7,565 nt of DNA. It comes from Gaiellasilicea sp035553355. GTDB taxonomy: Bacteria > Actinomycetota > Thermoleophilia > Gaiellales > Gaiellaceae. A program made the translations under genes and the position numbers. The stretch covers positions 1-7,565 of the forward strand of contig DATMJW010000036.1 in the NCBI GenBank assembly GCA_035553355.1, in the 5' to 3' direction. Each line of letters starts with the position of its first letter. Position 1 is the stretch's first letter. Below are positions 1 to 5,850 of the stretch, piece by piece. The notes beneath the pieces are model-generated. The model ran no database searches. It was not told where the DNA came from and was given only the letters and a program-made list of their open reading frames with translations.

Positions 1-30
1 AGGTCGGCGGTTCGAGTCCGCCTAGCTCCA
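1..30 (+). tRNA. 3' part of a tRNA (cut by window start; amino acid unknown)
   Basis: The window starts in the variable loop (AGGTC, 1-5) of a class I tRNA. The T arm is complete: stem GGCGG (6-10) pairs with CCGCC (18-22) around the 7-base loop TTCGAGT (11-17), which matches the T-loop consensus TTCRANY. The 3' acceptor strand TAGCTCC (23-29) follows and would pair with a 5' GGAGCTA outside the window. The discriminator base is A30. The next bases are CCT, so CCA is not encoded and would be added by a nucleotidyltransferase. The anticodon lies outside the window, so the amino acid cannot be assigned. The 5-base variable loop argues against tRNA-Ser, -Leu and bacterial -Tyr. The acceptor strand is antisense to the end of the aldo/keto reductase gene. 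Confidence 0.88.
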
Positions 31-1062
31 CCTCGGGAACCCCTGCTCGCGCGGGGGTTCCGGCTTCCGGGGGCCGGTGCCGACCTCCAGCTCCTCGAGC
101 GCTGCTGCGATCGCGGCGAGCACGTCCTCGCCCAGCTCGACGTAGGCGGCGCCGATCCAGCCGTCGACCTCGCCGGGCGTCCGTGCACCGACGATCGCCC
201 CCGTCACCGCCGGCCACGCGAGCACCCACGCCACCGCGAGCTCGGCGAGCGTGCAGCCCACGTCGTCGGCGATTGCGCGAAGGCGCTCGACGAGCTCGAG
301 GTTGCGTCCGAACGCGGGCTGCTGGAAGTTCGGGTGCCCGCGCCGCCAGTCGTCCCCCGCGAGCCGCTCGAGCCCGTCCGCGTTGAACGACCCCGTTAGC
401 AGCCCCGAGGCCATCGGGCTGTAGGTCACGACACCCGCGCCGTTCTGCGCTGCCCAGCGGAGGCGCTCGCCCGCTGCCTCTCGGCTCAGCAGGTTGAGCT
501 CCGGCTGGAGGACGTCGACCGGCCGGACCGCGTGACAGCGCGCGACGTCCGCGAGGTCGAAGTTGCTGAGGCCGATCGCACGCACCTTCCCCTCGTCGAC
601 GAGCTCCGCCATCGCCGCCCACGACTCCTCGACCGGCGTGCCGTCCCAGCTCGGCCAGTGCATGAAGTAGACGTCGACGTGGTCGAGCCCGAGCCGCCGC
701 TGCGAGGCGTCGCACTCGCGGCGGATCGAGTCCGGTGCGAGCACGTTCGTGAACGTCGTCCCCTCGCCCCAGACGAGGCCGCACTTCGTGAAGACGAGCG
801 GCCGCTCCTCCGGCCGGAGCGCCGCGACGGCGCGGCCGACGACCTGCTCCGAGTGGCCGAGCCCGTACGCGGCGGCGGTGTCGATCCAGTTGACGCCGCC
901 GTCGGCGACGGCACGGTGGATCGTCGCGATCGACTCGTCGTCGTCCTGCGGCCCCCAGCTCCCCTGGTAGCCGCCGCCGCCGATCGCCCAGGCGCCGAGG
1001 CCGACGCGCGTCAGCTCGAACGGCGTGCGGCCGAGGAGGCGTGTCGGAAGCGGCGACGGCAC
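22..1062 (-). CDS. aldo/keto reductase family oxidoreductase
   Basis: Predicted cytosolic NAD(P)H-dependent reductase of the aldo/keto reductase (AKR) superfamily, which reduces aldehydes or ketones in a TIM barrel; the substrate is unknown. Counting from the upstream TTG at 1116 (364 residues), the catalytic tetrad is complete: Asp79 (WIDTA), Tyr84 (AAAYG), Lys111 (FTKCG) and His153 (FMHWP). Also seen are GLSNF (182-186), YSPMASGLLTG (232-242) and the C-terminal cofactor-binding IVGARTPGEVD (308-318), where the family usually has GARxxxQ. I prefer GTG at 1062 (346 residues, MPSPLPTRLLGRT), because family members begin shortly before the LGRT strand and the 18 extra residues look non-homologous. 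Neither start has a good Shine-Dalgarno sequence. The stop (TAG) lies in the antisense of the tRNA acceptor strand, and the Pro/Arg/Glu-rich tail is read through the hairpin at 36-61. It is transcribed away from the protease gene. Confidence 0.93.
   Translation of the reverse strand: MPSPLPTRLLGRTPFELTRVGLGAWAIGGGGYQGSWGPQDDDESIATIHRAVADGGVNWIDTAAAYGLGHSEQVVGRAVAALRPEERPLVFTKCGLVWGEGTTFTNVLAPDSIRRECDASQRRLGLDHVDVYFMHWPSWDGTPVEESWAAMAELVDEGKVRAIGLSNFDLADVARCHAVRPVDVLQPELNLLSREAAGERLRWAAQNGAGVVTYSPMASGLLTGSFNADGLERLAGDDWRRGHPNFQQPAFGRNLELVERLRAIADDVGCTLAELAVAWVLAWPAVTGAIVGARTPGEVDGWIGAAYVELGEDVLAAIAAALEELEVGTGPRKPEPPREQGFPRWS
36..61 (+). terminator. GC-rich hairpin downstream of the tRNA (candidate terminator)
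   Basis: GGAACCCCTGC (36-46) pairs with GCGGGGGTTCC (51-61) around a TCGC loop, giving an 11-bp stem with one G-T wobble. It begins 6 bases after the tRNA discriminator base, where a terminator or 3'-processing barrier would sit. No T-run follows on either strand, so it would be a hairpin-only terminator of the kind often proposed in high-GC bacteria. On the other strand it lies inside the last codons of the aldo/keto reductase gene, so it may also shape the 3' end of that message. The stem is seen directly; termination is inferred. Confidence 0.55.
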
Positions 1063-1092
1063 GGGCGAAGCGTGCCGGACACCGCGGCGCGC

Positions 1093-1150
1093 CGCATTGA
1101 TTGACCGTTCGTCCAACGAAACGGCTGCAAATGTGGCGTTTTCGGGCGCA
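1093..1150. promoter_or_regulatory. possible divergent promoter region
   Basis: This is the most AT-rich patch of the spacer between the reductase and the protease. On the + strand, TTGACC (1101-1106) resembles a -35 box, but no good -10 hexamer lies 16-18 bases on; the nearest AT-rich string is GCAAATG at 1127-1133. If used, it would give the protease mRNA a leader of over 100 bases. On the - strand the TTTGCA/AAAACG stretch could serve the reductase, with no clear hexamer pair. The location between divergent genes and the base composition are the main support. Confidence 0.3.
1108..1120. promoter_or_regulatory. small inverted repeat TTCGT-N3-ACGAA (possible operator)
   Basis: TTCGT (1108-1112) and ACGAA (1116-1120) are perfect inverted arms around CCA. 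The flanking CG pairs (1106-1107 and 1122-1123) can extend it with one unpaired base. It overlaps the upstream TTG start option of the reductase and sits just after the -35-like TTGACC. If translation starts at GTG 1062, the repeat lies in the promoter or leader, where a repressor could bind. Five-base arms occur often by chance. Confidence 0.25.
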
Positions 1151-1258
1151 GCAGACGCGGTAGGAGCCGCCGTGGCAGCACGCGCCGGCAGCCGTCGAGG
1201 CGGCTCGCGTCGCCGCCACGTGGAGCCACACGAGCCGTCGCGGAGCCGGCGCGGCGGT

Positions 1259-1265
1259 AGGAGGG
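1259..1265 (+). promoter_or_regulatory. ribosome binding site of the S8 protease gene
   Basis: AGGAGGG lies 3 bases before the ATG at 1269 (4 bases measured from GGAGG), a strong anti-16S match at slightly short spacing. It is the clearest Shine-Dalgarno sequence in the window, and it fixes the protease start at the head of an obvious signal peptide. Confidence 0.75.
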
Positions 1266-1268
1266 ACC

Positions 1269-2723
1269 ATGCAGAGACGGAGACGCCTTACCCTCGTGCT
1301 GCTCGCTCTCGCGACGGCAGTTGCAGCGCTCGTCCCGGGCGCCGCCACCGGCGGCAGCGCCGAGAAGAACTACATCGTCGTCCTGGCGGGTGAGCAGACC
1401 GCGGACGGCTTCTCTCTCGCAGGAACGAAGACCGCCGTCGACGCGCTCGTCGCGACCGCCGGAGGAACCGTCGCGAACGACCTGACCTCGCAGATCGGGG
1501 TGCTCGTCGTACGCTCCGCAAACGCGTCGTTCGACGAGATGATGCGCGGCTCGAGCCTCGTCGCCGACGCCGGCGAGGACTGGAGCTGGCAGGGGCTGCC
1601 GGCGTCCGAGGGCGCTCCCGAGCCGATGAACGATCCGGGCGAGGCGATTCAGTGGGACATGCGGCAGATCTCGGTGCCGCAGGCGCACGCGATCCAGGGC
1701 GGTCGCGCTGAGGTGCAGGTCGGCGTGCTCGACAGCGGCATCGACGGCCGCCATCCCGACTTCACGAAGGGCGGCGTCTCGAACGTCGACTGCGCCAACG
1801 GACGCGACTCGCTCGCGGCCCTGCCGCCCGGTGTGGCCGTCGGGACGCCCGACACCTGCAGCGACAACCAGTTCCACGGCACGCACGTCGCCGGGACGAT
1901 CGGCGCCCGCGCGAACGGGATCGGCATCGTCGGCGTCGCGCCGAACGTGACGCTGGTCCCGGTGAAGGTGTGCGACACGAGCGGCCACTGCTACGCCTCG
2001 GCCGTCGTCGATGGGATCACGTACTCGGGCGACAAGAAGTTCGAGGTGATCAACATGTCGTTCTTCGTGGACGACAACGAGTTCCTGCAGTCCACGGAGT
2101 TCAAGTGCTCGAGCGATCCGGTGCAGCGCACGTTCCGGCACGCGGTCGAGCGGGCGATCTCTTACGCGCGCAGCCAGGGCGTGACCCCCGTCGCGGCACT
2201 CGGGAACTCCGACCAGGACCTCGCACACCCGGTCGACGACGACGGGCAGCCGATCTCGAACGAGTGCGAGGTCGTCCCCGCCGAGACACAGGGTGTGATC
2301 GGCACGATGGCGCTCGGCGCGCGCAGCGAGAAGGCGCGGTACTCGAACTACGGCGTCGGGATGACAGACGTCGCGGCGCCGGGCGGGAACGGGACGACCG
2401 GCGACTGCCGCACGACGGTCCCCTCGACGTTCCCGGGCGGCGGCTACATCTGCATCCAGGGAACCTCGATGGCCTCGCCGCACGCGGCGGGGGTCGCCGC
2501 GCTGATCGTCAGCCAGTTCGGCCACCTCGGCTCCGACGGCGACTGGAAGATGCCGCCGCAGAAGGTCGAGGACTACTTGCAGTCGACGACGGTCGACATC
2601 GGGCTGCCGGGGTACGACGAGTGCTTCGGCAACGGCCGCATCGACGCGCTCCGTGCGGTCACGCACGACACGTCGGCGGCGTACGACGCGTCCGCGCCGT
2701 TCTGCCCCGAGTACTCCGAGTAG
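1269..2723 (+). CDS. secreted subtilisin-family serine protease (peptidase S8)
   Basis: Extracellular endopeptidase of family S8A, 484 residues. The signal peptide has a basic start (QRRRR, 2-6), a hydrophobic core (about 7-26) and probable cleavage near Ala26-Ala31. A short I9-type inhibitor propeptide follows (about 33-103, beginning NYIVVLAGE); it would act as folding chaperone and be removed. The mature domain (about 125-466) has the full machinery: Asp155 (VLDSGID), His203 (HGTHVAGT), oxyanion-hole Asn313 (ALGNS) and Ser400 (GTSMASPHAAG). There are ten cysteines (175, 197, 235, 241, 280, 333, 380, 395, 452, 479), all in the mature part. This even number is unusual for a classical subtilisin and suggests disulfides in an exported enzyme. 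No cell-wall or membrane anchor is seen after the catalytic domain, so it is probably released. It has its own spacer and a downstream hairpin, so it looks monocistronic. Substrate unknown. Confidence 0.96.
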   Translation: MQRRRRLTLVLLALATAVAALVPGAATGGSAEKNYIVVLAGEQTADGFSLAGTKTAVDALVATAGGTVANDLTSQIGVLVVRSANASFDEMMRGSSLVADAGEDWSWQGLPASEGAPEPMNDPGEAIQWDMRQISVPQAHAIQGGRAEVQVGVLDSGIDGRHPDFTKGGVSNVDCANGRDSLAALPPGVAVGTPDTCSDNQFHGTHVAGTIGARANGIGIVGVAPNVTLVPVKVCDTSGHCYASAVVDGITYSGDKKFEVINMSFFVDDNEFLQSTEFKCSSDPVQRTFRHAVERAISYARSQGVTPVAALGNSDQDLAHPVDDDGQPISNECEVVPAETQGVIGTMALGARSEKARYSNYGVGMTDVAAPGGNGTTGDCRTTVPSTFPGGGYICIQGTSMASPHAAGVAALIVSQFGHLGSDGDWKMPPQKVEDYLQSTTVDIGLPGYDECFGNGRIDALRAVTHDTSAAYDASAPFCPEYSE

Positions 2724-2731
2724 CGCGACGA

Positions 2732-2765
2732 GCGACGGGCGGCCGGCTCTCCGGCCGCCCGTCGC
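2732..2765 (+). terminator. perfect 15-bp hairpin after the protease gene
   Basis: GCGACGGGCGGCCGG (2732-2746) and CCGGCCGCCCGTCGC (2751-2765) are perfect complements around a CTCT loop. The stem begins 8 bases after the protease stop codon. No T-run follows (the next bases are ATGTGTAG), so it would be a stem-only terminator typical of high-GC genomes. It separates the protease from the AAA+ gene that starts at 2804 on the same strand, arguing for separate transcription units. Confidence 0.75.
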
Positions 2766-2789
2766 ATGTGTAGCCGCGTTCCGCCGGGG

Positions 2790-2795
2790 TAGACA
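2790..2795 (+). promoter_or_regulatory. possible -10 element for the AAA+ gene
   Basis: TAGACA lies 8 bases before the GTG start at 2804 and after the protease terminator. A -10 box here would start transcription at or within a base or two of the GTG, giving a leaderless message, which is common in Actinomycetota. Against it: the last base is A rather than the conserved T, and no -35 match is visible near 2767-2772. The lack of a well-placed Shine-Dalgarno (GGGG at 2786-2789 is 14 bases away) agrees with a leaderless start. Confidence 0.3.
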
Positions 2796-2803
2796 CAACG
2801 GCC

Positions 2804-4828
2804 GTGCTGACGCTCCTCGTCATGTTCCTCGTGCTCGTGCTCGTCATGAGCCTCGTGATGCGCGCGGTCGCGGGCGCGGCATCGCGGTCGGCCGAACGCC
2901 AGCGCCAGGCGATGGAGGAGGCGCAGCGGGCCGCGGAGGAGGAGCGCCGTCGGCGCGGCGACGCCGGTGGGCCGGAGGAGGAGCTGAACCCCTTCGCACT
3001 GATGCCGTTCGGCGGCCTGCTCGAGGCGCTGATGGGCGGCATGGGCACGCGGTCGTACCGGTTCGACGAGCGCACGGGCCAGTGGGTCGAGATGACCGAC
3101 GAGGAGCCGGAGCAGATCCTCGAGCCGGAGCGCGAGCCGCAGCCGGACGGCGCCGCACCCGCGCGCCGGAAGCGGCCGCGCCCCCAGCCGAAGCGCCAGT
3201 CGAGCTCGATGGGGCCCTTCGGGATGATGGGCGGGATGATGGGGGGCGGCGGCGACGGGAGCGGCGAGTTCACCGTCCAGCACCCCGACGAGCTGACGAC
3301 GTTCGAGGACGTCGGCGGGATGGACGAGCTGAAGCAGGAGCTGCGCGACACCGTCGGCCTCCTGCTCGAGCACCCGGACGACGCAGAGCGGTACGGGATC
3401 GAGTGGAACGGGATCCTCCTGCACGGCCCGCCGGGCGTCGGGAAGACGTTCATGGCCCGCGCGATCGCCGGCGAGTACGGCATGAACCTGATCCACGTGT
3501 CGACGGGTGACCTCGTCGCGTCGCTCGTCGGGGGCTCGGCGCGGAACATCGAGAAGGCGTTCGACACCGCGGCGCGCAACCTGCCGTGCCTCCTCTTCTT
3601 CGACGAGTTCGACTCCGTCGCGCAGCGGCGCGACAACACGCCGGACCAGGAGTCGAGGCGCACGGTCAACCAGCTCCTCACGTCGCTCGAGGCGTGGCGC
3701 GGCGAGCGGCGGCTGCTCGTGATGGCGGCGACGAACTCGATCGAGCACCTCGACCCTGCGGTCGTGCGCCCCGGCCGCTTCGACCGCCACATCCGGATCG
3801 ACCTCCCGGATGCCGAGGCGCGGCGGGCGATCTTCGAGACGGAGCTCGACGAGCGGCCCGTGCAGCCCGGCATCGACCTCGAGGAGCTCGTGCGGCGTAC
3901 CGAGGGGATGACGCCGGCGGCGATCTCGAAGATCGTCGACACCGCGGCGCTCGAGGTCTTCCGCGAGGCGACGCAGACCGGCCGGGAGCTCCTGCTCGAC
4001 ACGGAGCACCTGCTGGCGGCGATCGAGCGCTACGGCGGCCAGGATCGCCCGACCGTCGAGCACTGGACGTGGGACTCGCTGATCCTCGACCCGCAGATCA
4101 AGGCGCAGCTACAGCAGCTGCAGGCCGTGATCGAGGATCCGGAGTCGGCGCGGCGGTTCGGCGTCGACCCGCCGACCGGCCTCCTGCTCGCGGGGCCGCC
4201 CGGGACCGGCAAGACGACGGTGGCGAAGGTGCTCGCGGCGCAGGCGCGCTGTTCGTTCTACCCGCTCTCGGGCGCGGACGTGATCTCGAAGTGGGTGGGC
4301 GAGTCGGAGCGGAACATCCGCCAGGTCTTCGAGCGCGCGCGGGAGAACCGGCCGTCGATCGTCTTCATCGACGAGATCGACGCGATCGCGGGGCGCCGCG
4401 GTGCGTCGATCGGCGTCCACGACAGCCACGTCAACCAGCTGCTCGCGGAGATCGACGGCGTCGGCGGTCAGCGCGGGGTCTTCGTGATCGGCGCGACCAA
4501 CCGAGCGGACCAGCTCGACCCGGCGCTCCTGCGCGGCGGCCGTCTCTCGCGCACGATCGTGCTCGGCCTCCCCGACGAGGCGGGGCGGCTCGCGATGCTG
4601 CGGCTGCACACCGCACGGATGCCGACGGTCGCCGTGCGGCTCGAGGAGCTCGCCCGCGACTCCGAGGGTCTCTCGCCCGCGGATCTCAAGTCGCTCGCGC
4701 AGGAGGCGGCGCTCGCGGCCATGGCGCGCGGCGACGGCGGGGCGTCGCCGGCGGTCACGCACGAGGACTTCGAGGAGGCGCTCCGGCGGCTCCGCGCCGG
4801 CCGCGTCACCGCGGGCGTCGAGGCCTAG
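2804..4828 (+). CDS. membrane-anchored tandem AAA+ ATPase (Cdc48/VCP-like)
   Basis: Predicted membrane-tethered ATP-driven unfoldase or remodeller, 674 residues. One N-terminal hydrophobic helix (about 2-20) is followed by a charged, probably coiled segment (27-60), then a linker with Met/Gly-rich patches at 62-81 and 136-150. The first AAA+ module (about 168-345) has Walker A GPPGVGKT (208-215), Walker B FFDEFD (265-270), sensor-1 Asn311 and arginine fingers Arg322/Arg325 (RPGRFDR). Its pore loop near 240-244 has no aromatic residue. The second module (about 425-660) has Walker A GPPGTGKT (464-471), Walker B FIDEID (521-526), Asn566, Arg577/Arg580 (RGGRLSR) and an aromatic pore loop KWVGESE (496-502). 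This silent/aromatic pore pattern matches Cdc48/p97. There is no Cdc48 N-domain and no FtsH zinc protease (no HExxH). GTG 2804 is chosen because it begins the anchor; ATG 2822 would shorten the helix. The gene ends tail to tail with the vWA operon. Partners and substrates are unknown. Confidence 0.93.
   Translation: MLTLLVMFLVLVLVMSLVMRAVAGAASRSAERQRQAMEEAQRAAEEERRRRGDAGGPEEELNPFALMPFGGLLEALMGGMGTRSYRFDERTGQWVEMTDEEPEQILEPEREPQPDGAAPARRKRPRPQPKRQSSSMGPFGMMGGMMGGGGDGSGEFTVQHPDELTTFEDVGGMDELKQELRDTVGLLLEHPDDAERYGIEWNGILLHGPPGVGKTFMARAIAGEYGMNLIHVSTGDLVASLVGGSARNIEKAFDTAARNLPCLLFFDEFDSVAQRRDNTPDQESRRTVNQLLTSLEAWRGERRLLVMAATNSIEHLDPAVVRPGRFDRHIRIDLPDAEARRAIFETELDERPVQPGIDLEELVRRTEGMTPAAISKIVDTAALEVFREATQTGRELLLDTEHLLAAIERYGGQDRPTVEHWTWDSLILDPQIKAQLQQLQAVIEDPESARRFGVDPPTGLLLAGPPGTGKTTVAKVLAAQARCSFYPLSGADVISKWVGESERNIRQVFERARENRPSIVFIDEIDAIAGRRGASIGVHDSHVNQLLAEIDGVGGQRGVFVIGATNRADQLDPALLRGGRLSRTIVLGLPDEAGRLAMLRLHTARMPTVAVRLEELARDSEGLSPADLKSLAQEAALAAMARGDGGASPAVTHEDFEEALRRLRAGRVTAGVEA
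4825..4828. other. shared CTAG: overlapping stop codons of convergent genes
   Basis: The TAG stop of the AAA+ gene (4826-4828) and the TAG stop of the - strand vWA gene (4827-4825) share the palindrome CTAG, so the convergent genes overlap by 4 bases. No terminator hairpin fits between them, so each transcript must extend into the other gene and be complementary to it at the 3' end. Confidence 0.9.
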
Positions 4829-5850
4829 GGAAGGCGCGGCGACCACGCCGCGGCGAGCAGGAGCGCCGCCGCGAGCGCCGCAGCGGCGGCACCGAGGAAC
4901 CACGCCGTCGCCTCGGCCTTGCCGGGCGCCCGCGCGAGGCTCGAGCCGAGGTTGACGTAGGCCTCCTCGAGCGTCGCCGCGGTGTCCGCCTCGTAGAAGC
5001 GGCCGCCCGTCAGCTCGGCGACCGCGCTCAGCGTCGCCGGGTCGGGCGGCACCGGGATGGTGCGGACGACCCCGTCGAACTCGCGGGTGACGACGCCCGC
5101 GGGGGTGCCGAGCGAGACGGTGTAGACGGGGAAGCCGGCGTTGCGCGCGCGTTCGGCGCCCTCGAGCGGCTGCAGGAAGCCGCGCGTCTGCGCGCCGTCG
5201 GAGAGGAAGAGGATCGAGACGAGCGACGGGTCGGGCGCCGCCGCCGCGCTGCGGAACGCGATCGTGTCGCCTTCTGGATCGTCGTCGCCGGTCCCGCCTG
5301 CGCCGGTCGCCTGCTCGCCCATTTCGACCGCGAGCGCGAGCGCGTCGCCGATCGCGGTGCCGCTGAAGCCGGGGTACTGCGCCACCCGGTCGAGCGACCC
5401 GAGCAGGAACTCCCGGTTCGTGGTCGGCGGCGAGGCGACCTGCGCGTCGCCCGCGAACGCGACGAGGCCGATGCGGATGCTCCCGGGGACGCGGTCGATG
5501 AAGGTGCGGATCGCGTCCTGCGCCGCCGCGAGCCGCGTCGGCTCGACGTCCTCCGCCTCCATCGAGGCCGAGACGTCGACTACGAGGATGATCGTGGCGC
5601 GCTCGTCGGCGACGAGCGTCTCGACCTGCGGCCGCGCGAGCCCGGCGCACAGAGCCGTCAGGGCGAGGAGCACGAGGACCGGCGGCACGTAGCGGCGCCA
5701 GGGCCGCCCGGCGGCGACCGAGGCGAGCAGGTCGACGTTCGTGTACGTCACGGCGTAGCGCGCGCGGCGGCGCTCGAGGAGGACGTACAGCGCGACGGCG
5801 AGCGGGACGGCGAGGAGCGCGACGAGGAAGAGCGGGCGGGCGAAGCTCAC
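4825..5850 (-). CDS. BatA-like vWA-domain membrane protein (second copy)
   Basis: Membrane-anchored von Willebrand factor A protein, 341 residues, resembling the BatA/aerotolerance group. Layout: two N-terminal membrane helices (about 6-25 and 55-72), a vWA domain (about 85-300) and a C-terminal helix (about 316-336), the standard BatA topology. The metal-binding MIDAS is complete: DVSAS (92-96), Thr165 (SGTAIGD) and Asp218 (LSDGA), so divalent-metal-dependent partner binding is expected. Between Thr165 and Asp218 is a Gly/Asp/Ala-rich insertion (about 182-208) that the upstream paralogue lacks. The GTG start overlaps the TGA of the upstream secreted-protein gene (GTGA, 5847-5850), with a GGTGA Shine-Dalgarno-like string (5857-5861) 6 bases upstream, so coupled translation is likely. 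vWA proteins of this group typically work with MoxR-type AAA+ ATPases in maturing or assembling envelope complexes. The client here is unknown. Confidence 0.9.
   Translation of the reverse strand: MSFARPLFLVALLAVPLAVALYVLLERRRARYAVTYTNVDLLASVAAGRPWRRYVPPVLVLLALTALCAGLARPQVETLVADERATIILVVDVSASMEAEDVEPTRLAAAQDAIRTFIDRVPGSIRIGLVAFAGDAQVASPPTTNREFLLGSLDRVAQYPGFSGTAIGDALALAVEMGEQATGAGGTGDDDPEGDTIAFRSAAAAPDPSLVSILFLSDGAQTRGFLQPLEGAERARNAGFPVYTVSLGTPAGVVTREFDGVVRTIPVPPDPATLSAVAELTGGRFYEADTAATLEEAYVNLGSSLARAPGKAEATAWFLGAAAAALAAALLLAAAWSPRLP

Noticed and set aside
1063..1116. The 18-residue N-terminal extension of the reductase from TTG 1116
   Set aside because: Open, but no Shine-Dalgarno, a rare start codon, and residues unlike the start of AKR proteins; it also covers the most promoter-like DNA. 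Kept only as an alternative start.
1011..2798. A 595-codon open frame on the - strand across the protease
   Set aside because: Antisense shadow of the S8 gene, which has signal peptide, triad and Shine-Dalgarno. The shadow has Arg/Val/Asp-rich composition without domains and runs through the terminator hairpin.
3201..3260. Repetitive ATGATGGGCGGGATGATGGG tract as a possible tandem repeat element
   Set aside because: It is in frame and encodes the Met/Gly-rich linker patch; it is codon-level low complexity, not an independent repeat element.
2573..4063. Long - strand open frames (496 and 447 codons) opposite the first AAA+ module
   Set aside because: Antisense to conserved ATPase motifs, and composition is typical of reverse-frame reading (Arg/Ser/Pro or Arg/Val/Leu runs).
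2804..4828. Annotation of the AAA+ gene as FtsH
   Set aside because: Membrane helix and first-module motifs are FtsH-like, but there is a second AAA+ module instead of the HExxH zinc protease domain.
5141..5692. Ser/Ala-rich + strand frame opposite the vWA gene (a similar one at 6846-7514)
   Set aside because: Ser/Arg/Ala-rich reading of the complement of GC-rich codons, with no domain; the opposite strand carries the vWA domains with MIDAS residues.
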